Below, one piece after another: positions 1 to 11,533 of a DNA stretch of 64,000 bases. The notes under the pieces are model-generated. The model was not told the DNA's origin. It searched no databases and saw nothing but the letters and a program-made list of their open reading frames with translations. The DNA is from Mycolicibacterium iranicum (GTDB lineage: Bacteria; Actinomycetota; Actinomycetes; Mycobacteriales; Mycobacteriaceae): assembly GCF_001650495.1 (NCBI RefSeq), contig NZ_LWCS01000001.1, forward strand, positions 310,001-374,000, read 5' to 3'. Both the position numbers and the translations under genes were made by a program. Within the stretch, counting starts at the first letter, position 1. Each line of letters starts with the position of its first letter.

Positions 1-227
1 AGGATGTTGACGCAGAAGTTGCCACTGGCCTCGATGGCCGCCCAGGACCGCGAGACCTTGGTCGGGCAGAACAGCACCAGCGGCGGCTCCAGCGACAGCG
101 CCGCAAATGACTGGCACGCGAACCCCACCGGTTCCCCCTCATGCACGGTGGTGATCACGGTGATGCCGGTGCAGAACTGTCCCAGCACATTCCGGAACGT
201 TCGTGGATCGATCGGAGGATTCGACAT
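1..227 (-). CDS. hsaB: HsaB flavin reductase, partial (C-terminus outside window)
   Basis: Reductase component of the 3-HSA hydroxylase HsaAB; in this family it supplies reduced flavin to HsaA during steroid ring A/B degradation. The visible 75 codons start at the ATG at 225-227 and read MSNPPIDPRTFRNV, then a flavin-reductase-type fold with FACQSFAALSLEPP and CPTKVSRSW. The gene runs off the left edge, so the NAD(P)H-binding end is not visible. It lies 30 bp behind hsaC on the same strand, the order hsaA-hsaD-hsaC-hsaB known from M. tuberculosis Rv3570c-Rv3567c, and is presumably transcribed from the hsaA promoter. Confidence 0.93.
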   Translation of the reverse strand, partial: MSNPPIDPRTFRNVLGQFCTGITVITTVHEGEPVGFACQSFAALSLEPPLVLFCPTKVSRSWAAIEASGNFCVNI

Positions 228-257
228 CAGGCCTTGTGTTCCTCGCGCAAGCGCTCG

Positions 258-3250
<2,993 letters not shown>

Positions 3251-3291
3251 TGGTGTGCCTCCCGGGGCGTGCGAGCTGACGTATCAAAGAT

Positions 3292-3305
3292 TAGAACACG
3301 TTACG
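3292..3305. promoter_or_regulatory. KstR operator, hsaA-proximal
   Basis: Sequence TAGAACACGTTACG fits the KstR palindrome TnnAACnnGTTnnA at every fixed base but the last (G instead of A). It lies 42 bp upstream of the hsaA start and inside the hsaA/kshB divergent spacer. KstR is the TetR-family steroid-responsive repressor encoded 4 kb away in this window. Confidence 0.75.
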
Positions 3306-3359
3306 ATTTGTGTCGAGTAGCGCTGCCCTGTGGATGCTGGACCTGCGCACATGCATTTC

Positions 3360-3373
3360 TGTAACCTGTTCTA
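3360..3373. promoter_or_regulatory. KstR operator, kshB-proximal
   Basis: TGTAACCTGTTCTA is a perfect match to TnnAACnnGTTnnA. It is centred about 45 bp upstream of the kshB GTG start and about 115 bp from the hsaA start. With the weaker copy at 3292-3305 this gives the divergent pair one operator each. Confidence 0.85.
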
Positions 3374-3411
3374 GTTATGACCGACCAGAGCGTGGAGAGA
3401 GGGCCCCTCTA

Positions 3412-4485
3412 GTGACGGACGTTGCCGCCGACGAGCCGCTGGGCAGCCACGTGCTCGAACTCGAGATCGCCCACGTCATCGACGAGACGAACGATTCGCG
3501 CTCTCTGGTGTTCAAGTCTCCCGCCGACGCTCCGGTTCCATCGGAGAAATTGCGCTATTCCCCGGGTCAGTTCCTGACGCTGCGCGTACCCAGCGATCGC
3601 ACGGGGTCGGTCGCCCGTTGCTACTCGCTGTGCAGTTCGCCGTTCACGGGGGATCCCCTGACCGTCACGATCAAGCGCACCGCAGATGGTTACGCGTCGA
3701 ACTGGCTGTGCGACAACGCGCGCGCCGGCATGCGGATGCACGTGCTCGCGCCCTCGGGCACATTCGTCCCCAAGACCCTCGACACCGACTTCCTCCTGCT
3801 CGCGGCGGGCAGCGGCATAACCCCGATGCTCGCCATCCTCAAGTCGGCCCTGTCGGAGGGCAACGGCAAGGTGACGCTGGTCTACGCCAACCGCGACGAG
3901 GAGTCCGTCATCTTCGCCGAGACGCTGCGCGATCTGGCCGCGAAGTATCCCGACAGGCTCACCGCGATCCACTGGCTGGAGTCCGTGCAGGGTCTTCCCA
4001 ACGTGCAGGCACTGTCGGAACTGTTCGCGCCCTACCGCGGACGCGAGGCGTTCATCTGCGGCCCCGGGCCGTTCATGGCGGCGGCCGAGGAAGCACTCAA
4101 GATTGCCGGGACGCCGGCCGAGAAGGTCCACATCGAGGTCTTCAAGTCGCTCGAATCCGACCCGTTCGCTCGCGTCACGATTGCCGCCGATGATCCGGGC
4201 GACCAAGGCCCGGCGACAGCCGTCGTGACCCTCGACGGCACCACCCATGAGGTGACCTGGCCGCGCAAGGCGAAGCTGCTCGACGTACTGCTGGACAAAG
4301 GCCTCGACGCACCGTTCTCATGCCGCGAAGGGCACTGCGGCGCGTGCGCCGTGCTGAAGAAATCCGGCGACATCGAGATGGAAGTCAACGACGTGCTCGA
4401 GCAGCAGGACCTCGACGAGGGACTCATCCTGGCCTGCCAGGCGCACCCAATAACCGATTCGGTCGAAGTCACCTTCGACGAGTAG
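3412..4485 (+). CDS. kshB: KshB, reductase of 3-ketosteroid 9-alpha-hydroxylase
   Basis: Ferredoxin reductase that passes electrons from NADH to the Rieske oxygenase KshA for 9-alpha-hydroxylation of steroid rings. Domain order is an FAD-binding domain (RCYSLCSSP), an NAD-binding domain (GSGITP) and a C-terminal plant-type [2Fe-2S] domain with CREGHCGAC from residue 304 and a later ILACQ cysteine. The chosen GTG start gives VTDVAADEPLGSHVLELEI, aligned with M. tuberculosis Rv3571, and has a GGAGAGAGG ribosome-binding stretch just upstream; an in-frame ATG 102 bp upstream would add unrelated sequence. Length is 357 residues, as usual. kshA is not in the window. A perfect KstR site precedes the gene. 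Confidence 0.95.
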   Translation: MTDVAADEPLGSHVLELEIAHVIDETNDSRSLVFKSPADAPVPSEKLRYSPGQFLTLRVPSDRTGSVARCYSLCSSPFTGDPLTVTIKRTADGYASNWLCDNARAGMRMHVLAPSGTFVPKTLDTDFLLLAAGSGITPMLAILKSALSEGNGKVTLVYANRDEESVIFAETLRDLAAKYPDRLTAIHWLESVQGLPNVQALSELFAPYRGREAFICGPGPFMAAAEEALKIAGTPAEKVHIEVFKSLESDPFARVTIAADDPGDQGPATAVVTLDGTTHEVTWPRKAKLLDVLLDKGLDAPFSCREGHCGACAVLKKSGDIEMEVNDVLEQQDLDEGLILACQAHPITDSVEVTFDE

Positions 4486-4507
4486 CGAGGGGATTACCTT
4501 CATCACG

Positions 4508-5089
4508 ATGAACCGGCTTGCAGGATTGGCGGCAACAACCCTGGCGTTCACGGCGGCGCTGGCCAGCGCACCGACGTCAGGCGCCGCGTCCAACACGGGC
4601 ATGTCCTCGATCCCCGTCGACCCGGCCACCCAGATCCAGATGCACATCACCGCCAACTGCGTCGCGGCCGAGGCCAAGTGCTACTTCAACACCTCGGCCA
4701 ACCTGCTCGGCGCGGGCGGCCCCACCGGATTTCCCGGTGACACATGGGCCCGGCAGACGGTGACGCTGCGGAGCTCCGATCGCGACGTCTATCAGGAAGC
4801 CTGGTACAGCGCGCCGGCGGGCGTGCCGCGAGAACTCAAGGGCGCCAACCACAACAACGTGTTGTCGAAGCTGTACAAGGGGCTGTACGACGTCGAGATC
4901 TCGGTCACGACGTTCGGCGGCGGACCCATCCAGCGCTTCACGACCGACGGTGACTCCAGGCCGCTGGACTGGTCCACGGGTCAGCCCGCCACCGGCGCCG
5001 ACTTCATCGCCTGTTCGCAGATCCAGGTGGTCTACAGCGGAGTCAACCTGACCACCCCGACCGCCTGCGCGCAGACGACCTTCAGCTAG
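4508..5089 (+). CDS. Secreted protein, Rv3572-like, unknown function
   Basis: A 193-residue exported protein with a clear Sec signal peptide (MNRLAGLAATTLAFTAALAS, predicted cleavage around residue 26-28) and no lipobox. The mature part contains four cysteines, two in NCVAAEAKCYF, that could form disulfides. No catalytic motif was recognised. It starts 22 bp after the kshB stop on the same strand, and the same neighbour relationship exists in M. tuberculosis (Rv3571-Rv3572), so it probably rides on the KstR-controlled kshB transcript. Its stop overlaps the end of convergent fadE34 by four bases. A link to steroid uptake would be guesswork. Confidence 0.8.
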   Translation: MNRLAGLAATTLAFTAALASAPTSGAASNTGMSSIPVDPATQIQMHITANCVAAEAKCYFNTSANLLGAGGPTGFPGDTWARQTVTLRSSDRDVYQEAWYSAPAGVPRELKGANHNNVLSKLYKGLYDVEISVTTFGGGPIQRFTTDGDSRPLDWSTGQPATGADFIACSQIQVVYSGVNLTTPTACAQTTFS

Positions 5090-7236
5090 CGAGGTAGGCC
5101 GAGCAGTCGCTCGCCGGCCATCGTGAGCAGAATCTGCTCGGTCCCGCCCGCGATGGTCAGGCAGCGGGTGTTCAGGAAGTCGTGCACCAGCCCGTCCATC
5201 ACGACTCCAGAGCCTTCGGACAGGTCCATCCGGAATTCCGCCAGGGCCTGCCGGTAGCGGACGCCGATCAGCTTCCGCGCGCTGGCCTGAGCGCCCGGGT
5301 CCTGGCCATCGACGGCGAGCTGGGCGATGCGCTGGTCGAGAAGCGAACCGACTTGCGCGGTGATGATCAGCTGGCCGAGCTGATCCTGTTGCGCGCCATC
5401 GAGATCCAGCTCTGAGACGACGCGCAGGAGCTCCTCCATCGGATTGCCCAGCGCCGTGCCCTGCGCCATCGCGACGCGCTCGTTGGCCAGCGTGGTGCGC
5501 GCCAGTCGCCACCCGTCGTTGACCTGTCCGACCACCATCTCGTCGGGTACGAAGACGTCGTCGAAGAACACCTCGTTGAAAAGTTCGTCGCCGGTGATCT
5601 CGCGCAGCGGGCGGATCACGATGCCCGGGCTCTTCATGTCGACGAGGAAGTACGTGATGCCCTTGTGCTTTGGTGCCTCAGCATCGGTCCGGGCCAGGCA
5701 CACACCCCAGTGCGCCTTCTGCGCCGCCGATGTCCACACCTTCTGCCCGGTGAGCTTCCATCCGGAATCGTCTTCGGCGCGAACGGCTTTCATCCGCAGG
5801 GCCGCCAGGTCTGAGCCCGCGCCCGGCTCGCTGAACAGCTGGCACCACGTGAGCTCTCCGCGCAACGTCGCCGGCACGAACTGCTCGACCTGCTCGGGGC
5901 TGCCGTGCTCGAGAATCGTCGGCACGGCCCACCAACCGATGACCAGATCCGGACGCACCACACCCGCGGTCGCCAACTCCTGGTCGATGAGCAACTGCTC
6001 GGCCGGACCCGCGGCGCGCCCGTACGGCCTCGGCCAGTGAGGCGCGAGCAGTCCCGTCTCGGCAAAGGCGACCTGGCGCTGATCTTCCGGCGCTGCGGCG
6101 ATCTCGGCCACCGCCGAAGCGATTTCCGGCCGCAGATCGGCCACCGAGTCGAGATCGATGTGCAGATCCCTGCGCACACCCCGCTGCGTCAGGTCCGCCA
6201 CCCGGCGCAGCCAGCGCGACCGGCCGCCCAGGAACTGCGCGATGCCGTAGGCCCGGCGCAGATACAGGTGTGCGTCGTGTTCCCAGGTGATGCCGATCCC
6301 ACCGAGGACCTGGATGCAGTCCTTGGCGTTCGCCTTGGCAGCTTCGATACCCACCGACGCCGCCAGTGCCGCCGCGAGCGACAACTGCGCAGCATCGGTT
6401 TCCACACCCTTCTCGGAGGCGGCGCGCGCCGCGTCGGCCGCCGCAACCGAAGCCTGCTCGGAGCGCAGCAGCATCTCGGCGCACATGTGCTTGATGGCCT
6501 GGAAGCTGCCGATCGGCTTGCCGAACTGCTCACGGACCTTCGCGTATTCCGTCGCGGTGTTCAGCAGCCAGCGGGCCAGACCCGCCGCCTCGGCGGCCAG
6601 CAACATCGCGGCGAGATCGACGACGCGCTGCGGCGATACCTCCAGTTCCTCGGCGGGCGCATCCTCGAGGACCACACGAGCCAGGGGGCGGGAGAAGTCG
6701 GTCGCCTGCAGAGGTTCGATCGTCACCCCCTGCGCCGCGCCGTCCACCAGCAGCCATGTCTGCCCGGCGGGGAGCAGCAGCACCCCGGTGGCGTCCGCAC
6801 CGAGCACGAAAGCCGCGCGCCCGGACGCCCGGCCGTCCGCATAGGTCACGTCGGCGTCGAGCGTGAGACCTGCCGTGCGCTCACCCGTGGCGAGGGCTTC
6901 CAGAAGTCCGGCCTGTGAATCCGGCAACACCAGGGTGGCCAGCGCCGTCGTCGCCACCGGTCCCGGAACCAGCGCGGCAGCCGCCTCGTCGACCATCGCA
7001 GCCAGGTCGGCGACCGTGCCGTCGGCGCCGCCGTGTTCCTCGGGCAGCGCAACGCCGAAGATCCCTAGTTCGGCGAGCCTGCCGTACGGGGCACGCCAGG
7101 CGTCGGCGTCACCGTGTTCGACATCGCGCGCAGCTTCGACGGCCGCGGAGGCAGCGGCCCAGGTCCGTACCAGTTCTCTGGCGGCGGACTGGTCGTCGGT
7201 GGCGACCGCCGAGGTGCGGGAAAGGCCAGTGGACAC
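5086..7236 (-). CDS. fadE34: FadE34 (ChsE3-type) double-module acyl-CoA dehydrogenase
   Basis: A 716-residue acyl-CoA dehydrogenase built of two fused ACAD modules (about 1-345 and 370-716). This is the arrangement of M. tuberculosis FadE34/ChsE3, which dehydrogenates steroid CoA thioesters carrying a five-carbon side chain. ACAD hallmarks are visible in both halves: REQFGKPIGSFQAIKH and QVLGGIGITWEHDAHLYLRR in the first, LFSEPGAGSDLA and KVWTSAAQ in the second, with IAGGTEQIL near the end. It starts at GTG 7236 behind an AGGAG sequence. The upstream spacer, shared with divergent kstR, carries a perfect KstR operator at 7278-7291. Confidence 0.92.
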   Translation of the reverse strand: MSTGLSRTSAVATDDQSAARELVRTWAAASAAVEAARDVEHGDADAWRAPYGRLAELGIFGVALPEEHGGADGTVADLAAMVDEAAAALVPGPVATTALATLVLPDSQAGLLEALATGERTAGLTLDADVTYADGRASGRAAFVLGADATGVLLLPAGQTWLLVDGAAQGVTIEPLQATDFSRPLARVVLEDAPAEELEVSPQRVVDLAAMLLAAEAAGLARWLLNTATEYAKVREQFGKPIGSFQAIKHMCAEMLLRSEQASVAAADAARAASEKGVETDAAQLSLAAALAASVGIEAAKANAKDCIQVLGGIGITWEHDAHLYLRRAYGIAQFLGGRSRWLRRVADLTQRGVRRDLHIDLDSVADLRPEIASAVAEIAAAPEDQRQVAFAETGLLAPHWPRPYGRAAGPAEQLLIDQELATAGVVRPDLVIGWWAVPTILEHGSPEQVEQFVPATLRGELTWCQLFSEPGAGSDLAALRMKAVRAEDDSGWKLTGQKVWTSAAQKAHWGVCLARTDAEAPKHKGITYFLVDMKSPGIVIRPLREITGDELFNEVFFDDVFVPDEMVVGQVNDGWRLARTTLANERVAMAQGTALGNPMEELLRVVSELDLDGAQQDQLGQLIITAQVGSLLDQRIAQLAVDGQDPGAQASARKLIGVRYRQALAEFRMDLSEGSGVVMDGLVHDFLNTRCLTIAGGTEQILLTMAGERLLGLPR

Positions 7237-7277
7237 CGGGGCTCCTAGCGTTTGGGCGAGAAGACGATGCTTCCCAC

Positions 7278-7291
7278 TAGAACGTGTTCTA
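7278..7291. promoter_or_regulatory. KstR operator between fadE34 and kstR
   Basis: TAGAACGTGTTCTA is a perfect inverted repeat and a perfect match to TnnAACnnGTTnnA. It sits 42 bp upstream of fadE34 and 142 bp upstream of kstR, so it should repress fadE34 and allow kstR autoregulation. Confidence 0.88.
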
Positions 7292-7432
7292 ATAGTGCCA
7301 GCGTTCGAGCGTCAAGTCGAACGCCATTACAGCAGGACACGTCGGTGTCGCGTCGACACGGAGGTGAGAAAAACGTGATGGGCATGCGTATCGTTTTCTC
7401 AGAGATCGCATCACTAAGGAGCCACTCACCGC

Positions 7433-8119
7433 ATGTCTGGGACGTCCGAGTTGTCTGAGATATCCGCGGGTAAGTCACCCACTGACTCCCGCCCACGTCA
7501 GGTCATGAACGTGGCGGTGCTGGCCGAGTCCGAACTGGGGTCAGAAGCCCAGCGTGAGCGCCGTAAGCGCATCCTCGATGCCACGCTGGCGATCGCGTCG
7601 AAGGGCGGCTACGAAGCGGTTCAGATGCGGGCCGTGGCCGAACGTGCCGACGTCGCCGTGGGCACGCTGTACCGATACTTCCCGTCGAAGGTCCACCTGC
7701 TGGTGTCCGCACTGGGTCGGGAGTTCGAGCGCATCGACGCCAAGACCGACCGCGCGGCACTGGCCGCAGGCGCCACGGCTTATCAGCGCCTCAACATCAT
7801 GGTCGGCAAGTTGAACCGGGCGATGCAGCGCAATCCACTGCTGACCGAGGCGATGACGCGTGCCTTCGTGTTCGCCGACGCGTCGGCGGCCGGTGAGGTC
7901 GACCACGTGGGCAAGCTGATGGACTCGATGTTCGCCAGGGCGATGAGCGACGGCGAGCCGACCGAGGACCAGTACCACATCGCACGTGTCATCTCGGATG
8001 TGTGGCTGTCGAACCTGCTGGCCTGGCTGACCCGGCGCGCCTCGGCGACCGACGTCGCCAAGAGGCTGGACCTGGCCGTGCGGCTGCTCATCGGAGACGG
8101 CGACCAGCCTAAGATCTAG
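7433..8119 (+). CDS. kstR: KstR, TetR-family repressor of cholesterol catabolism
   Basis: TetR regulator whose known ligands are steroid CoA thioesters; it represses the cholesterol regulon. The N-terminal helix-turn-helix (RKRILDATLAIASKGGYEAV, then GTLYRYFPSK) and the ligand domain are near-identical to M. tuberculosis KstR. The ATG at 7433 has a fair AAGGAG 11 bp upstream and gives a 24-residue extension (MSGTSELSEISAGKSPTD) before the MNVAVLAESELGS segment that roughly matches the start of the M. tuberculosis protein; the alternative ATG at 7505 has no good ribosome-binding site. otsB-like follows 3 bp after the stop. Confidence 0.94.
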   Translation: MSGTSELSEISAGKSPTDSRPRQVMNVAVLAESELGSEAQRERRKRILDATLAIASKGGYEAVQMRAVAERADVAVGTLYRYFPSKVHLLVSALGREFERIDAKTDRAALAAGATAYQRLNIMVGKLNRAMQRNPLLTEAMTRAFVFADASAAGEVDHVGKLMDSMFARAMSDGEPTEDQYHIARVISDVWLSNLLAWLTRRASATDVAKRLDLAVRLLIGDGDQPKI

Positions 8120-8122
8120 GCC

Positions 8123-8881
8123 GTGAGCCTGCCGCCGGAGTTGCTGGACGCGCTGGAGTCGGCGGCGACGACGCCCCGACTGCTGGTCACCTCCGATTTC
8201 GACGGCACGTTGGCGCCGATCGTCGACAATCCCGCCGACGCCCGTCCGCTGCCCGAAGCGGCGGCCGCGCTGATCGAGCTGGCAGGAATGCCGGCAACGT
8301 CGGCCGCATTGATCTCCGGCCGGGCCCTGCAGACGCTGCGCGAGCTGTCGTCGATGCCCGCAGCGGTTCATCTCGTCGGCAGCCACGGCGCCGAGTTCGA
8401 AGCCGGATTCGCCCATCACATCGACACGGTGCTGCTGCAGACCATCACCGACGCACTGACGACGATCGCCGCGGACAAGCCCGGCGTCGCGGTCGAGACG
8501 AAGCCGGCCAGCGTCGCGCTGCACGTGCGCAACGCGTCCCCCGCCGACGGTGAGGCAGCGCTGGCCGCCGCCTGGGACGCCGCGGCGCACTGGGACGCGC
8601 ACGTGACAACGGGCAAGGCCGTGCTCGAGTTCGCAGTCGTCACCACCGACAAGGGTGAGGCCGTCGACATCCTGCGTGGCGAGAACGACGCGACGGCCGT
8701 GGTGTTCTTCGGCGACGACGTCACCGACGAGAAAGCCTTCGTGCGGCTGGGCGACTCCGACATCGGTGTCAAAGTCGGGCCCGGCGACACCGCGGCCGCC
8801 CATCGTATCGACTCCCCTGCCGATGTCGCGACCGCGTTGCGCTACCTCGCCGGCCGTCGAGGCCAGAGCCCTCTTGCCTGA
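8123..8881 (+). CDS. otsB: Trehalose-6-phosphate phosphatase-like HAD hydrolase (OtsB)
   Basis: Single-domain HAD phosphatase of 252 residues, predicted to convert trehalose 6-phosphate to trehalose in the cytosol. HAD motif I is SDFDGTLAPI with the nucleophile Asp25 and acid/base Asp27. The GSHGAEFE segment and motif IV GDDVTDEKAF are typical of OtsB rather than generic HAD enzymes. It is much shorter than the M. tuberculosis OtsB proteins, which carry extra N-terminal sequence. The GTG start lies 3 bp after the kstR stop, so it likely shares the kstR transcript, although no metabolic link to steroid use is evident. Confidence 0.85.
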   Translation: MSLPPELLDALESAATTPRLLVTSDFDGTLAPIVDNPADARPLPEAAAALIELAGMPATSAALISGRALQTLRELSSMPAAVHLVGSHGAEFEAGFAHHIDTVLLQTITDALTTIAADKPGVAVETKPASVALHVRNASPADGEAALAAAWDAAAHWDAHVTTGKAVLEFAVVTTDKGEAVDILRGENDATAVVFFGDDVTDEKAFVRLGDSDIGVKVGPGDTAAAHRIDSPADVATALRYLAGRRGQSPLA

Positions 8882-8929
8882 TCGGCAATAGTATTTGCGA
8901 TCTCGGCGAGATCGAACCACATTGGGGGC

Positions 8930-9547
8930 ATGACCGATTCATCTCTGGGTGCCGAGTGGGATGAGCGCTATGCCTCTTGGGCCGATCAGATCCCCGACGA
9001 CGCACCGAGTGCGGTAATAGTCGAAGTTGCCGAGAAGCTCACGCCGGGAACAGCTTTCGACGTCGGCTGCGGCGTCGGAGCCAACGCCATCTGGCTCGCC
9101 ACGCACGGCTGGACCACTACCGCGCTGGACGTCTCCCAGGTCGCGCTGGACCGGGCCGCCGCTCGCGCCGCATCATCCGGTGCGACAGTCGGGTGGGTGT
9201 GCAGTCGTCTCGAGGATTTCGAAGTGCCGCCGAAAGGCTTCGATCTTGTCGCAGCGCACTACCCCGCGCTTCTGCACTCGCCGGACCATGACGCTGAGCG
9301 CGCCCTGCTCGCGGCCGTCGCTCCCGGCGGCACACTGCTGGTCGTGCACCACGCCGATGTCGACGTCGAGAAGGCGAAGTCTTACGGCTTCGACCCTGCC
9401 GACTACCTCGGTCACGACGACGTCGTCGGCGCCCTCGGTGACGAGTGGGATGTCGCCGTCGAACGTCGACGTCTCCGCGACGTGCCCGCAGGCCTCGACG
9501 GCCAGCACACCCACGACGACGTCATCGTCGCGCGCAGGAGGGGCTAA
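8930..9547 (+). CDS. Class I SAM-dependent methyltransferase
   Basis: A 205-residue soluble methyltransferase. Motif I is FDVGCGVGANAIWLATHGW near residues 43-61, followed by the acidic post-I TALDVSQVALDRA. The region FDLVAAHYPAL and the TLLVVHH strand complete the Rossmann core. The overall pattern resembles the thiopurine/tellurite-resistance methyltransferase group, but the substrate cannot be read from sequence. It starts with ATG 48 bp after otsB and overlaps the 3' end of the convergent LacI-type gene by four bases. Confidence 0.8.
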   Translation: MTDSSLGAEWDERYASWADQIPDDAPSAVIVEVAEKLTPGTAFDVGCGVGANAIWLATHGWTTTALDVSQVALDRAAARAASSGATVGWVCSRLEDFEVPPKGFDLVAAHYPALLHSPDHDAERALLAAVAPGGTLLVVHHADVDVEKAKSYGFDPADYLGHDDVVGALGDEWDVAVERRRLRDVPAGLDGQHTHDDVIVARRRG

Positions 9548-10644
9548 GCAGGCGGGCCCGACGTCCGGCCGCGGACCATTTCAGTGTCGAGGATCTCAAT
9601 GACGGGCAGGCCCGTCCGAGGCGGACTGTGAAGGATTTCCCCTGCGCGACGGCCTTTCTCGACACTGGGCTGCACGACCGTGGTCAGTCCGCGCTGTCGC
9701 GCCTCGGGCACGCCATCGAACCCCGTCACCGTGATCTGGCCGGGCACATAGATGCCTTTCGCACGCAGATGGTCCATGGCCGACAGAGCGAGCACGTCGG
9801 CCGTGCACATCAGCGCGGTGATCCGCGGATTGGCTTCCAGGGCAACGTCGGCGCCTGCGCCGCCTGATGTCGGCAGGTGCTCGTAGCTCTCGACGACGGT
9901 CAGCGACTGCGGATCCATACGCGCCGCGGTCATGGCGTCGTACACGCCGCGAATGCGTTCACTCTGGACGTGGAAATGCGGCGTACGTACACGATCCGGG
10001 TCGGCCAGCGCCGGGCGGGGGCCGCCGTGCGGCCAGTCGCGACCCAACCGCATGGTGAGCAGGCCGATCTCGCGGTGTCCGAGCTCGATGACGTGCTCGG
10101 CAAGGCGGCGCATCGCCGCCCGGTCATCGATGCCGACACGGGACGCGCCGGGGACGCCCTTGGGCTGATCGACCACCACCACGGGCAGGTGTCGCTGCAG
10201 CACCGCTGGGAGGTAGGGGTCGTCGTCGGACGCGGAGTACACGACGAAACCATCCACTCCGGCCGCCAGCACGGCCGCCGATCCGTCGGCGACGCTGCGG
10301 TTCGGCCCGACAGCGACCAGCAGCAGGCCCTGCCCAACGGTCTCGCACGACTCGGCAAGTCCCGCAACGAAATCGAGGGCGGCGGGGTCGCTGAAGGAGT
10401 AGTTCAGCGGCTCGGTGATCACCAGGCCGACCGCCCCGGCCTTCCGGGTGCGCAGCGAGCGCGCTACAGGGTCGGGACCGGGGTACCCGAGCCTCTTGGC
10501 GGTGGACAGCACCCGTTCACGCAGCTCGGCCGACAGCTGGTCGGGGCGGTTGTACGCATTGCTGACAGTGGTGCGCGAAACCTTGAGCTCAGCGGCGAGT
10601 GAGGCCAGTGTCGCGCGCCGCCTCGGCGCCGGACTCCTGGACAT
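9544..10644 (-). CDS. LacI-family transcriptional regulator
   Basis: DNA-binding regulator of 366 residues. The N-terminal LacI helix-turn-helix is TLASLAAELKVSRTTVSNAY with the hinge-helix region ERVLSTAKRLGYPGPDP, followed by a periplasmic-binding-protein-like sensor domain ending ITVTGFDGVPEARQRGLTTV. The ATG at 10644 is chosen over a longer frame because the helix-turn-helix then begins near residue 13, as in the family. The start lies inside the end of znuB (56-bp overlap), so translation may be coupled to the zinc operon. No operator for it was identified and the ligand is unknown; sugar effectors are usual for the family. Confidence 0.87.
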   Translation of the reverse strand: MSRSPAPRRRATLASLAAELKVSRTTVSNAYNRPDQLSAELRERVLSTAKRLGYPGPDPVARSLRTRKAGAVGLVITEPLNYSFSDPAALDFVAGLAESCETVGQGLLLVAVGPNRSVADGSAAVLAAGVDGFVVYSASDDDPYLPAVLQRHLPVVVVDQPKGVPGASRVGIDDRAAMRRLAEHVIELGHREIGLLTMRLGRDWPHGGPRPALADPDRVRTPHFHVQSERIRGVYDAMTAARMDPQSLTVVESYEHLPTSGGAGADVALEANPRITALMCTADVLALSAMDHLRAKGIYVPGQITVTGFDGVPEARQRGLTTVVQPSVEKGRRAGEILHSPPRTGLPVIEILDTEMVRGRTSGPPA

Positions 10645-11533
10645 GCTCCCCGAGGTTAGTAGATGCCGGACCGCCTGACCCGGATGCGGGCCTCCGGCGC
10701 GGCACGTGATGCCATGCCCACACCACGGCCCACATGACACACGCGATCGTCACGATCGGGAAGCTGGGCGGCAGGTTGAACATGGCCGACACGACGAGCC
10801 CTGCCCACACCGAGGCCAGGCCAAGTGAAGCCGAGATCCCCATCGCGAGCGCAGGGCGCGCGGTCAGCATCAGCGCCGTCGCCGCCGGAGTCACGACAAG
10901 GGCGAACAGCAACAGGGTGCCGACCGCTTGGACGGCCATCGTGACCGCGACACCGAGCAGCACCATGAACACGATCGACAAGCCGCGCACCGGAACACCT
11001 TTCGCCTCGGCGACGGCGCTGTTGACGGAGCTGAACAGCAACGGGCGATAAATGCCGGCAATGCCCAGCGTGAGCACCAGCAGCAGTGCGGCGAATCCGA
11101 GGAGCTGTTCATTCGAGATCGCGAGGAGATTGCCGAACAGCACATTCGTCAGCGTCGACGAGTTTCTGGTCGCCAGCGAGTTGAAGAACAACCCGAGGCC
11201 GGTCGCGAACGCCAGAACGGTGCCGGTGGCGACGTCACGATCGGCTGCGCGCTTACCCAGCGCGCCGATGACGAGCGCACCGCCGATGCAGAACACGCCG
11301 AGTCCGACCACGGCCGGAAGGCCGAACAGTACGGCGCCGGTCGCACCCGGAAGGCCGATGTGGGCCAGGGCGTGCGCGGCGAACGCGGTGTTGCGGATCA
11401 GGATGAAGTACCCCATCAGACCGGCCGCCAGCGCCACGATCGTTCCACCCCACCACGCGTTGCGCATGAATCCTGCTTGGAGGATCTGCTGCCAGTTGTC
11501 CTGATAGGCGATGGAGGCGAGCGTATGGGTCAT
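10589..11533 (-). CDS. znuB: Zinc ABC transporter permease ZnuB-type
   Basis: Integral membrane permease of the ABC-3 (metal chelate) family, 314 residues with about eight hydrophobic segments, including GGTIVALAAGLMGYFIL and MAVQAVGTLLLFALVVTPAA. It would form the channel of a zinc (or manganese) importer with ZnuC and ZnuA. The C-terminal tail after about residue 275 (RRRPASGSGGPAST) is hydrophilic. Its ATG overlaps the znuC stop (ATGA), and the gene order znuA-znuC-znuB runs leftwards under a Zur box upstream of znuA. Zinc specificity is inferred from the Zur boxes and the His-rich ZnuA. Confidence 0.9.
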   Translation of the reverse strand: MTHTLASIAYQDNWQQILQAGFMRNAWWGGTIVALAAGLMGYFILIRNTAFAAHALAHIGLPGATGAVLFGLPAVVGLGVFCIGGALVIGALGKRAADRDVATGTVLAFATGLGLFFNSLATRNSSTLTNVLFGNLLAISNEQLLGFAALLLVLTLGIAGIYRPLLFSSVNSAVAEAKGVPVRGLSIVFMVLLGVAVTMAVQAVGTLLLFALVVTPAATALMLTARPALAMGISASLGLASVWAGLVVSAMFNLPPSFPIVTIACVMWAVVWAWHHVPRRRPASGSGGPASTNLGEHVQESGAEAARDTGLTRR

